Source: Persephonella sp. | GTDB taxonomy: Bacteria > Aquificota > Aquificia > Aquificales > Hydrogenothermaceae | Assembly: GCA_027058925.1 (NCBI GenBank) | Contig: JALTAS010000190.1 | Location: forward strand, 1 to 8,491 | Direction: 5' to 3' | Length of the DNA: 8,491 nt | Shown: in pieces, positions 1 to 6,226 of the stretch | Layout: each line of letters opens with the position of its first letter | Numbering within the stretch: position 1 is the first letter of the stretch | Program-made: the position numbers and the translations under genes | Notes under the pieces: generated by a model | Databases searched by the model: none | Seen by the model: only the letters and a program-made list of their open reading frames with translations | Told to the model about the DNA's origin: nothing

Positions 1-1
1 G

Positions 2-67
2 ATAATAGGATATCTTATAAAAGAAATGTACAGATACTACTCAAAGCAGAATAAAAACAACCAATAA
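2..67 (+). CDS. C-terminal end of an unidentified upstream gene (partial)
   Basis: This frame is open from the window edge to a TAA at 65-67 and gives 21 residues that start hydrophobic (IIGYL) and end polar and basic (SKQNKNNQ), as in the cytoplasmic end of a membrane segment. The TAA overlaps the ribosome binding site TAAGAGG of the next gene. The same stop/Shine-Dalgarno overlap occurs at the next junction, before pgk, which favours this frame. A second frame is also open and stops at 52-54, so the choice is not certain. The fragment is too short to name a family. Confidence 0.4.
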   Translation: MIGYLIKEMYRYYSKQNKNNQ

Positions 68-79
68 GAGGTTTAATAA

Positions 80-442
80 ATGGAAAAAAAGATAACATCA
101 TTTGATATGCTTCTGACACAGGAGATAACAAATCTTGAAAGATTTGTTGTAAAGAGTCCACTTGGGACGAATGAGTTCTGGAGCGAATGGCAGGAAAAAA
201 CAGGTGAGATTGTAGTAACGAAGGCTGCTATAAAGAGGGCATTAAAAACACATAAAGGGCAGCTTACCCAGGAACAGATAAATAAGCTTTCATCAATGCT
301 TGAGGCTTTCAAGGAAATAGCAAGCTACCTTGAGCTTTTAAGGCAAACAGCCTTAAAGGTTAGGGGTATTGATGCTTCTGAATGGGACATACTTGGTGGT
401 ATAGAAGGAGAAAGTGAAGGAGAGGATGACTTACCATTTTAG
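80..442 (+). CDS. Small helical protein of unknown function with an SSB-like acidic C-terminal tip
   Basis: I do not recognise the family of this 120-aa soluble protein. There is no signal peptide or membrane segment. Residues 1-40 include a short aromatic patch (FWSEW, 33-37). Residues 48-58 and 63-95 look helical, with regular Leu/Ile spacing and many Lys/Glu. The last twelve residues (109-120) form an acidic, Gly/Ser-containing tail ending EDDLPF. That closely resembles the C-terminal tip of bacterial single-stranded DNA-binding protein (E. coli DDDIPF), which docks repair and replication enzymes. The N-terminal OB fold of SSB is absent, so this is not SSB itself. The ATG follows TAAGAGG (65-71) at normal spacing. 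The stop overlaps the pgk ribosome binding site, so the two genes are probably co-transcribed. A role in SSB-type protein contacts is inference from the tail only. Confidence 0.85.
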   Translation: MEKKITSFDMLLTQEITNLERFVVKSPLGTNEFWSEWQEKTGEIVVTKAAIKRALKTHKGQLTQEQINKLSSMLEAFKEIASYLELLRQTALKVRGIDASEWDILGGIEGESEGEDDLPF

Positions 443-451
443 GAGGTCAGG

Positions 452-1648
452 ATGTTCAACGGATACATGACTCTTGAGGATGTTGATGTTAATGGAAAAA
501 GAGTTTTTGTCAGGGTTGATTACAATGTTCCCCTTGATGAGCACGGGAATATAGTTGATGATGTCAGAATAAGGGAAACAATACCAACAATAAATTACCT
601 AATAGATAGAAATGCGAAGGTAATTCTTGCCTCACACCTTGGAAGGCCAAAAGGGGAGAGAAATCCAAAGTATTCCCTTTATCCTATTGCAAAAAGACTT
701 GAAAGGCTGCTTGAAAAGGAAGTCAGGTTTCTTCCAGACTGTGTAGGTAAAGATGTTGAAGAAACAGTTAAATCAATGAAAGAAGGTGAGGTTGTTCTCC
801 TTGAAAACCTGAGGTTTCATAAAGGTGAGGAGGAAAATAACCCTGAATTTGCAAAAGCTCTTGCATCACTTGCAGATATCTATGTGGTAGATGCTTTCGG
901 GACATGCCACAGAAAACATGCATCAATGTACGGTATAAAGGATTACATACAGCCGGTTGTTATGGGTTTCCTGCTTGAAAGGGAGCTAAAGTATTTTGAG
1001 AAAGCGCTTGTTAATCCCCAGAGACCTGTTGTTGCTTTCATAGGTGGATCAAAGGTTTCTTCAAAGCTTGGAGTCATTACTCATCTTTTAGAAAAGGTTG
1101 ACAAGATTTTTATAGGTGGTGCAATGGCTTTCACTTTCCTGAAGGCACAAGGCTATGATGTTGGAAGTTCATTAGTTGAAGACGATATGTTTAGCGAGGC
1201 AAACTCTGTGATTGAAAAAGCAAAAAATTTGGGCGTCAAATTTTACCTGCCTGTTGACTTTACCTGCGGGCAGGCTGTTTCTGAACAGACACCTGTTATT
1301 GAGGTTGCGTGGCAGGAAATACCGAAAGGCTGGCTCGGTCTTGATATAGGACATGCCTCTGTAACATTGATAAAGGAAATACTCAAAGACGCCCAGACCA
1401 TAATCTGGAACGGACCGATGGGGGTTTTTGAGATAGACAAATTTAAGTACGGAACATTTTCCCTTGCCCATGCGATAGCTGAATCTCCCGCGTTATCTAT
1501 AGCAGGAGGTGGGGATACAGATTATGCAATTCACAAGGCTGGAGTTGTTGATGATATAAGTTACATATCAACTGGAGGTGGAGCGTTTCTGAAACTTCTT
1601 GAAGGAAAACAGCTTCCATGTCTTGAGGCAATAACAAAAAAAGAATAA
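452..1648 (+). CDS. pgk: Phosphoglycerate kinase
   Basis: This cytoplasmic enzyme reversibly transfers phosphate between 1,3-bisphosphoglycerate and ADP, giving 3-phosphoglycerate and ATP, in glycolysis and gluconeogenesis. The protein has 398 residues, a full family length. The N-terminal 3-phosphoglycerate-binding half shows R21-x-D23-x-N25, R39, SHLGRP (61-66), ENLRF (118-122) and HRKHAS (153-158). The C-terminal nucleotide-binding half shows GGSKVSSK (198-205, with K201 and K205), WNGPMGVFE (319-327), GGGDT (352-356) and ISTGGGA (372-378). The usual VNDAFG motif reads VVDAFG (145-150), a small departure that leaves the Asp in place. AGGAGG at 441-446 overlaps the preceding stop and sets the ATG at 452. 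The next gene follows after 10 bases. The identification is secure. Confidence 0.98.
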   Translation: MFNGYMTLEDVDVNGKRVFVRVDYNVPLDEHGNIVDDVRIRETIPTINYLIDRNAKVILASHLGRPKGERNPKYSLYPIAKRLERLLEKEVRFLPDCVGKDVEETVKSMKEGEVVLLENLRFHKGEEENNPEFAKALASLADIYVVDAFGTCHRKHASMYGIKDYIQPVVMGFLLERELKYFEKALVNPQRPVVAFIGGSKVSSKLGVITHLLEKVDKIFIGGAMAFTFLKAQGYDVGSSLVEDDMFSEANSVIEKAKNLGVKFYLPVDFTCGQAVSEQTPVIEVAWQEIPKGWLGLDIGHASVTLIKEILKDAQTIIWNGPMGVFEIDKFKYGTFSLAHAIAESPALSIAGGGDTDYAIHKAGVVDDISYISTGGGAFLKLLEGKQLPCLEAITKKE

Positions 1649-1652
1649 GGAG
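1647..1652 (+). promoter_or_regulatory. Shine-Dalgarno site that decides the TTG start of the phosphatase gene
   Basis: AAGGAG overlaps the pgk stop codon. Two consecutive TTG codons follow, at 1656 and 1659. The gaps are 3 and 6 bases, so the second TTG (1659) fits normal spacing better. No ATG lies near in this frame. Confidence 0.6.
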
Positions 1653-1658
1653 AGTTTG

Positions 1659-2444
1659 TTGAATATACAGGAGTTTGTTCAGACTGCAAAAGAAGCGGCA
1701 GTGTTAGGTGGATACATACTCAAAGAAAACTTTAAAACTGTAAAAAGGGAAGATGTTGAGTATAAAGCAAAGAAGGATTTTGTAACATTTGTTGATAAGC
1801 TTTCAGAAGATAGGATAAAAGATTTTATACTTTCAAAATACCCACACCACAGTTTTTTAGGAGAAGAAGAAGGAATATCGGGTAACGAAAAAAGTGAGTA
1901 TTTATGGATTGTTGATCCTCTTGATGGAACAAAAAACTATATTAACGGTTTTGAGATTTTTGCCGTTTCTGTGGCTTTACAAAAAGATGATGAGATAATA
2001 GCAGGAGCTATATATGTCCCTATGCTTGACAAACTTTACTGGGCTGGGAGAGGAGAAGGAGCATACCTTAACGGGGGTAGAATAAAAGTCTCAGACAGGC
2101 CTGTTGATATGGCTATCGTAACAACAGGTTTTCCTTTCAGATATGAGGAGGAGATTGATTCATATCTAAAAGCTTTTAAGGAGGCTATGATAACATTCTC
2201 AGCTGTAAGAAGACCTGGTGCAGCAGCTGTTGATCTTGCAATGACAGCTGAAGGAGTTTTTGATGGTTTTTTTGAAATGAAGCTTTCAAAATGGGATATA
2301 GCAGCTGGATTTCTTATAGTAGAGGAAGCAGGAGGAGTTTGCACAAACTTTGAGGGAAAAAAAGAGCTTGATGGAAATGTTGTTGCAGGAGGAGGAAAAA
2401 TACATAAAGTACTTCTTGATATAGTCCAGAGGACACTTCTATGA
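1659..2444 (+). CDS. Inositol monophosphatase family protein (possible fructose-1,6-bisphosphatase)
   Basis: This is a Mg2+-dependent sugar-phosphate phosphatase of the FIG superfamily. Counting from the TTG at 1659 (261 residues), it shows the metal-binding GEEEG (68-72), the signature DPLDGTKNYINGF (86-98), and the late WDIAAG (212-217). These supply the expected acidic metal ligands, and the length is typical. The family includes SuhB-type myo-inositol-1-phosphatases. Thermophilic archaeal relatives such as MJ0109 also hydrolyse fructose 1,6-bisphosphate. Its place directly behind pgk makes a gluconeogenic FBPase role plausible, but sequence alone cannot separate the substrates. The stop overlaps the pheA start as ATGA, implying translational coupling. 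A start at the adjacent TTG (1656) would add one residue. Confidence 0.93.
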   Translation: MNIQEFVQTAKEAAVLGGYILKENFKTVKREDVEYKAKKDFVTFVDKLSEDRIKDFILSKYPHHSFLGEEEGISGNEKSEYLWIVDPLDGTKNYINGFEIFAVSVALQKDDEIIAGAIYVPMLDKLYWAGRGEGAYLNGGRIKVSDRPVDMAIVTTGFPFRYEEEIDSYLKAFKEAMITFSAVRRPGAAAVDLAMTAEGVFDGFFEMKLSKWDIAAGFLIVEEAGGVCTNFEGKKELDGNVVAGGGKIHKVLLDIVQRTLL

Positions 2445-3529
2445 TGGATTACACAGACAGATTAGAAAGGCTCAGACAGGAAATAGATAAGGTAGATGAG
2501 GAGATCCTCAGGCTTCTAAACGAAAGGGCAAAACTTGCCAGAGAAGTAGGAGAGGTAAAAAAAAGATACAACCTTCCTATTTATGTTCCAAGCAGAGAGC
2601 AGAAGATTTTTGATAGGCTGGAAAGCCTTAACAAAAAATTAGGAGAAATATTTCCAACAGATTTTATAAAACCGGTTTTCAGAGAGATTATTTCAGCCTG
2701 CAGATCTACAGAGGAAAGTTTGAAGGTAGCCTATCTGGGACCAAGAGCTACATTTACCCATCAGGCAGCTATTGAACATTTTGGTCAGGCTGTTGAGCAC
2801 ATACCAGTCCAGACAATAAAAGATGTTTTTGAGGAGATACTGAAAGAAAAAGCCGATTACGGTGTAGTTCCTGTGGAAAATACTATAGAAGGGATCGTAA
2901 ATTATACACTTGATCTTCTTGTGGATTATCCCCTCAAAATAACCGGTGAAGTTATACTTGAAATATCTCTTCACCTTATGGGAATAAATCCAAATAAAGG
3001 TGAGATCGTGAGGGTGTATTCACACAGACATGCTCTTGCTGAATGCAGAGAATGGCTTACAAAAAATATGCCTGATGTTCAGCTCATAGAGGTTGAATCA
3101 ACCGCAAAAGCTGCAGAAATGGCTAAAGATGATTACGAATCTGCAGCGGTAGCAAGTGAAGCTGCGGCTGATATTTATGGACTGCACATACTTGAAAGAA
3201 AAATAGACAGACATACCCACAACTACACAAGGTTTTTAGTTATAGGAAAAAATATACCTCCTCCAAGTGGGAATGATAAAACAACATTCGTTTTTTCTCT
3301 AAAAAATGAAGTGGGAGCACTGTATAAAACCCTTGAACCCCTTTACAAACACGGTATTAACATGACGAAGATAGAATCAAGACCTTCAAAAAGAGAGGCC
3401 TGGGATTATATATTCTTTACAGATATAGAAGGGCATATATCAGAAAAAAAAGTGAAAGATGCTCTTGAGCAACTGCAGGAAAAATCACCATTTTTCAAAA
3501 TCTTAGGCTCTTATCCTAAAGCTCACTGA
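2441..3529 (+). CDS. pheA: Bifunctional chorismate mutase / prephenate dehydratase (P-protein)
   Basis: This cytoplasmic enzyme converts chorismate to prephenate and then to phenylpyruvate, the committed steps to phenylalanine. The 362-residue protein has three parts. An AroQ-type helical chorismate mutase spans about 5-90 (RLRQEIDKVDEEIL, R29, K40). The prephenate dehydratase spans about 95-272, with YLGPRATFTHQAA (98-110), VPVENTIEG (143-151) and the catalytic N-x-TRF motif (261-265, T263). A C-terminal ACT domain spans about 281-356, with GAL (292-294) and ESRP (312-315), the motifs linked to phenylalanine feedback inhibition. Feedback control by phenylalanine is therefore expected. AGAGGA at 2428-2433 lies 7 bases before the ATG at 2441; a second ATG at 2444 is also possible. 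The 3' end overlaps the opposing permease gene by 14 bases. Confidence 0.97.
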   Translation: MMDYTDRLERLRQEIDKVDEEILRLLNERAKLAREVGEVKKRYNLPIYVPSREQKIFDRLESLNKKLGEIFPTDFIKPVFREIISACRSTEESLKVAYLGPRATFTHQAAIEHFGQAVEHIPVQTIKDVFEEILKEKADYGVVPVENTIEGIVNYTLDLLVDYPLKITGEVILEISLHLMGINPNKGEIVRVYSHRHALAECREWLTKNMPDVQLIEVESTAKAAEMAKDDYESAAVASEAAADIYGLHILERKIDRHTHNYTRFLVIGKNIPPPSGNDKTTFVFSLKNEVGALYKTLEPLYKHGINMTKIESRPSKREAWDYIFFTDIEGHISEKKVKDALEQLQEKSPFFKILGSYPKAH

Positions 3530-4577
3530 ACTTCAGTTTTTTATAAAAAATAAGCCCAATCATGATATAAATGATATCAACGGTAAATATCCCGTAAAAG
3601 GGAATCACATTACTCTGAGCAATGGTTGAAAGAAATGCTATTGAGTACCAGTATCCTAAAAGTAGAAAGGCCATCAGGACTACAGTGTACTTTCTTCTAC
3701 TCCAAATAAAAGGATAAAATGAAAAGCTAAGTATAAGCGGAGCAATAACCGTTGAAAGTTTTGAGTACATCTTGCTCCAGTAGTAAGCTGAAGGATATCC
3801 AAATTTTTCAGCAATTTTTGCTGATCTGTAAAGCTGTTTTATAGAAACGGGTTTTTTGACCTTAATCAGTTTCTTTAAGTTTTCAACATCTATCTTTTCA
3901 GGAAAAATAAAACTGCTGAACTTCTTCAGGTTTATCTGAGATAAGCTATTTATTGTGATAACTTTGCCTTTTTTAATAGAGATATTTTTATCTATCCTGA
4001 AGCTCTCCCCTTCTATTCTCATTACCGGATTAAAATCTTTATCATATCTCAAAATAATAAGACCCTTTCCCTCTTTTTTTCTTAAATCAAAAAATGAGAA
4101 ATAAAGGAAGGTTCTTTTGTTTATTGTTACCCATGAGTTGTAAGCGATAAGAGGTTCTGCTTTAGGTTTTTTCTTTATTATCTGGTATATCTGCTCTGCA
4201 TTTTTTTTTGCTTCAGGCATCAAAAACTCAAGATTTAAAAGTTGAATACCTGAAACAAATGCTGGAAAAATAAAAAGGGAAAGACCGATCTTTTTAAGAG
4301 ATAAACCATTCAGCAAAATAGGATATATCTCCCTTGAGTTGATAAGATCTTTTGCAAGGAGAAAAAAAGCAACAACCATTGACACAGGAAGAATATAGTA
4401 TATCTTTTCTGGAGTCTGGTATGCCGTGTATAGAAGTATAGCAGTAAAATCCAGATTTTTAGCTTTTCTGAGCAGTTCTATAAGCTCTGCAAGTATTGCG
4501 ACAAAAGAGAATGAAGGAACCAGTATTAGCAGATATACGGTAAGTTTCTTATAAAGGTATCTGTAAAGTATTTTCAT
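3516..4577 (-). CDS. LptF/LptG-family lipopolysaccharide export permease
   Basis: This is an inner-membrane subunit of the Lpt ABC exporter, which extracts LPS and passes it to LptC and the periplasmic bridge. The 353-residue protein has the family layout: membrane segments at about 12-32, 45-76 (containing TPEKIYYILP) and 97-116, a soluble periplasmic region at about 120-235 rich in beta-prone sequence (the jelly-roll), then segments at about 273-291, 297-317 and 326-345. The loop after the second segment (NSREIYPILLNGLS) matches the conserved cytoplasmic stretch thought to contact LptB. LptF and LptG cannot be told apart from this alone. The ATG is preceded by AAGGAA on the minus strand. 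It is transcribed away from rpsB and converges on pheA. It points to a diderm organism with LPS. A partner Lpt gene is not in the window. Confidence 0.88.
   Translation of the reverse strand: MKILYRYLYKKLTVYLLILVPSFSFVAILAELIELLRKAKNLDFTAILLYTAYQTPEKIYYILPVSMVVAFFLLAKDLINSREIYPILLNGLSLKKIGLSLFIFPAFVSGIQLLNLEFLMPEAKKNAEQIYQIIKKKPKAEPLIAYNSWVTINKRTFLYFSFFDLRKKEGKGLIILRYDKDFNPVMRIEGESFRIDKNISIKKGKVITINSLSQINLKKFSSFIFPEKIDVENLKKLIKVKKPVSIKQLYRSAKIAEKFGYPSAYYWSKMYSKLSTVIAPLILSFSFYPFIWSRRKYTVVLMAFLLLGYWYSIAFLSTIAQSNVIPFYGIFTVDIIYIMIGLIFYKKLKFSEL
3526..3542 (+). terminator. Weak candidate terminator after pheA
   Basis: A short hairpin (CTGA 3526-3529, loop ACT, TCAG 3533-3536) is followed by six T residues (3537-3542). 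It begins inside the pheA stop region. A second inverted repeat, TTAGG/CCTAA (3503-3507 and 3515-3519), lies just upstream in the coding end. The stems are only 4-5 bp, so termination here is uncertain. Confidence 0.3.
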
Positions 4578-4599
4578 TTATTTCCTTTTTGTGTGGTAT

Positions 4600-4628
4600 T
4601 TGACAGATAAATATGATATATTATTTAA
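4600..4628 (+). promoter_or_regulatory. Candidate promoter for rpsB-tsf-pyrH
   Basis: A perfect TTGACA (4600-4605) is followed by an extended -10-like TGaTATATT (4614-4622). The 11-base gap to TATATT is short for a sigma-70 pair. A poorer hexamer, TATTTA (4622-4627), would give a 16-base spacer. Either would start transcription near 4630, leaving a leader of roughly 95-100 bases that contains the folded element before rpsB. The same TGACA/TGATATA arrangement recurs upstream of frr. Confidence 0.45.
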
Positions 4629-4646
4629 GTTTTTGCTGTCAGTCAA
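4618..4646 (-). promoter_or_regulatory. Candidate promoter for the LPS permease gene
   Basis: Read on the minus strand, TTGACT (4646-4641) is separated by 17 bases from TAATAT (4623-4618), an acceptable sigma-70 pair. An overlapping CTGACA (4642-4637) is an alternative -35. The expected transcript start near 4611 would give a short leader of about 34 bases. The -10 uses the same base pairs as the plus-strand TATATT, so the two promoters overlap. Confidence 0.4.
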
Positions 4647-4655
4647 ATAAACACG

Positions 4656-4712
4656 CTTCCCGCTACAAAAGGGTTGCCCTTTGTGGTTATTGGGAGGCGG
4701 AAGAATAAACCC
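4656..4712 (+). promoter_or_regulatory. Structured rpsB leader, candidate S2 autoregulatory element
   Basis: A hairpin forms from 4663-4673 and 4677-4686: GGG/CCC closing a TTG loop, AAA/TTT, a bulged A at 4667, then C-G, A-T, T-G and C-G pairs. It is enclosed by an outer stem, CTTCC (4656-4660) with GGAAG (4699-4703). Alternative pairings exist: GGGTT (4671-4675) with AACCC (4708-4712), and CTTCC (4656-4660) with the Shine-Dalgarno GGAGG (4716-4720), which would hide the start of rpsB. S2 represses its own rpsB-tsf operon through the leader in E. coli. That this element does the same is inference from position and fold. Confidence 0.5.
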
Positions 4713-4714
4713 TT

Positions 4715-4720
4715 AGGAGG
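4715..4720 (+). promoter_or_regulatory. Shine-Dalgarno site that decides the rpsB start
   Basis: A perfect AGGAGG lies 7 bases before the ATG at 4728. The reading frame is open back to a TTG at 4674, but that codon sits in a hairpin loop with no binding site, so the ATG is the start. Confidence 0.85.
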
Positions 4721-4727
4721 TAGTGTT

Positions 4728-5630
4728 ATGCCGTTTGAAATCTCAATGAGAGAACTCCTTGAAGCAGGAGTGCACTTTGGTCACCAGACCAGAAGATGGA
4801 ATCCCAAGATGGCTCCTTACATCTTTACAAAGAGAAATGGGATTCATATTGTTGATCTTGCCAAAACGATCCCGCTGTTTAAAACAGCCTGGGAATTTGT
4901 GAGAGATGAGGTTGCCAATGGATCAACAGTTTTGTTTGTTGGGACAAAAAAACAGGCAAAAGACATAATAAAAGAACAGGCTGAAAGATGTGGTGCTTAC
5001 TACATTAATGAAAGATGGCCAGGAGGACTTCTCACAAACTTTTTCACAGTAAGAAAATCTATTGACAAGTTGAGAAAACTTGAAAGGATGGAAGCCGAAG
5101 GTGCATTTGAGATTCTTCCAAAAAAAGAGGTTGTAAAACTCAAAAAGAAAAAGGAAAAGCTGGAAAAGATATTAGGCGGAATCAAAGATATGGAAAAAAT
5201 ACCTGACATTCTCTATGTGGTTGATACCGTTAGAGAAGAGCTTGCTGTGAAAGAAGCCAAAAAATTAGGTATTCCTGTTGTAGCCATAGCTGACACAAAT
5301 TGTGATCCTGATGTTATTGATTATCCAATACCTGGAAATGATGATGCTATAAAGGCGATAAATCTGATAACAACAAAGATAGCAGATGCTGTTATTGAAG
5401 GTAAATCACTTCAGGAGTCTGTAGGGGCTCAGGTGGAAACAGAGAGCGTGGAAGCGGAACTTATGAAAAAAGCTCAGGAAGAAGGTGTTGCTGAGGTTGG
5501 TATTGTTGAGTCAGGAATTCATGGAGCAAATTCACCAGAAAAGGAAGAGGCTTTAGAGGAAGCTATAGATAAAGAAATAAAAGAAGAACTTCCTGAAGAA
5601 ATTGAAGAAGCAAAGGAGGAGTTGAAATAA
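4728..5630 (+). CDS. rpsB: 30S ribosomal protein S2 with a long acidic C-terminal tail
   Basis: S2 binds late to the small subunit between head and body and is needed for S1 attachment and initiation where S1 is present. The start at 4728 gives 300 residues beginning [14 protein letters not shown]. Family motifs are [15 protein letters not shown] (14-28), [10 protein letters not shown] (95-104) and [20 protein letters not shown] (188-207), with the helical coiled-coil insertion at about 115-155. The S2 fold ends near residue 228. The remaining ~70 residues are mostly Glu, Lys and Ala, and the end is strongly acidic. E. coli S2 has 241 residues, so this is an extension of unknown role. tsf follows with a one-base TAATG overlap, the classic rpsB-tsf arrangement. 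Confidence 0.98.
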   Translation: MPFEISMRELLEAGVHFGHQTRRWNPKMAPYIFTKRNGIHIVDLAKTIPLFKTAWEFVRDEVANGSTVLFVGTKKQAKDIIKEQAERCGAYYINERWPGGLLTNFFTVRKSIDKLRKLERMEAEGAFEILPKKEVVKLKKKKEKLEKILGGIKDMEKIPDILYVVDTVREELAVKEAKKLGIPVVAIADTNCDPDVIDYPIPGNDDAIKAINLITTKIADAVIEGKSLQESVGAQVETESVEAELMKKAQEEGVAEVGIVESGIHGANSPEKEEALEEAIDKEIKEELPEEIEEAKEELK

Positions 5631-6223
5631 TGGCTGTAGATGCAAAACTTGTTAAAACACTCAGAGAGATGACAGGTGCAGGCATATTAGAATGTAAAAA
5701 AGCCCTTGAAGAAACAAATGGAAATCTTGAGGAAGCTGTTGAGCTTCTGAGAAAAAGAGGAATTGCAAAAGCAGCTAAAAAAGCAGGAAGAGAAACAAAA
5801 GAAGGTATTATCCATGCCTACATCCATGCAGGTGGAAGAGTAGGTGTTCTTCTTGAGCTTAACTGTGAAACAGACTTTGTTGCAAAAAATGAGCTTTTTA
5901 AAGAGCTTGCAAACGAGATCGCCCTTCAGATAGCCGCAATGAGACCACAGTATGTCAGCAGAGATACAGTTCCAAAAGAGGTTATAGAAAAAGAAGGGGA
6001 GATAGCAAGGGAAGCAGCTATAGCTGAAGGAAAACCTGAACATATAGCAGAAAAAATAGCAGAAGGTAAGGTTGAAAAATTCCTTAAAGAGGTATGTCTT
6101 CTTGAACAGCCTTATATTAAAGATGACAAAAAGACTGTAGAGGATCTTATAAAAGAGTACATAGCAAAACTTGGGGAAAACATACAGGTAAGAAGGTTTA
6201 CAAGATACGAGATAGGAGAATAA
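5630..6223 (+). CDS. tsf: Elongation factor Ts, short form
   Basis: EF-Ts is the guanine nucleotide exchange factor that recharges EF-Tu with GTP during translation. The protein has 197 residues, against about 280-300 in E. coli-like bacteria, and resembles the short Thermus type with a single core subdomain. Residues 1-50 form the N-terminal helical (UBA-like) domain with [16 protein letters not shown] (11-26). [13 protein letters not shown] (78-90) contains the TDFV motif that contacts EF-Tu. The C-terminus ([11 protein letters not shown]) is a proper family end, so the gene is complete rather than truncated. AAGGAGG (5613-5619) inside the rpsB end serves the ATG, which overlaps the rpsB stop. 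Thermus EF-Ts works as a disulfide dimer; whether C22, C79 or C156 does this here is unknown. Confidence 0.97.
   Translation: MAVDAKLVKTLREMTGAGILECKKALEETNGNLEEAVELLRKRGIAKAAKKAGRETKEGIIHAYIHAGGRVGVLLELNCETDFVAKNELFKELANEIALQIAAMRPQYVSRDTVPKEVIEKEGEIAREAAIAEGKPEHIAEKIAEGKVEKFLKEVCLLEQPYIKDDKKTVEDLIKEYIAKLGENIQVRRFTRYEIGE
6213..6217 (+). promoter_or_regulatory. Shine-Dalgarno site supporting the pyrH TTG start
   Basis: AGGAG lies within the last tsf codons, 9 bases before the TTG at 6227. No ATG or GTG occurs in this frame before the conserved KLSGEAL, so TTG is required to give a full N-terminus. Confidence 0.7.
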
Positions 6224-6226
6224 AAG

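Noticed and set aside
1..54. Alternative upstream frame ending at TAA 52-54
   Set aside because: It is open only because the window edge cuts it off. The frame stopping at 67 fits better, with its stop merged into the next ribosome binding site, though this is not certain.
80..442. Calling the 120-aa protein an SSB because of its C-terminus
   Set aside because: The N-terminal 100 residues lack the SSB OB-fold sequence pattern and look helical. Only the terminal tip matches.
1172..1471. Minus-strand frames inside pgk
   Set aside because: They are antisense to conserved phosphoglycerate kinase motifs, with no binding site and no recognisable protein features.
4674..4727. N-terminal extension of S2 from the TTG at 4674
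   Set aside because: The TTG is in a hairpin loop without a ribosome binding site, the extra residues do not resemble S2, and the ATG at 4728 has a perfect AGGAGG.
5687..6043. Minus-strand 118-codon frame inside tsf
   Set aside because: It is very rich in Phe, Cys and Ser, as expected for the reverse of a Lys/Glu-rich gene, and it is fully covered by an unmistakable EF-Ts.
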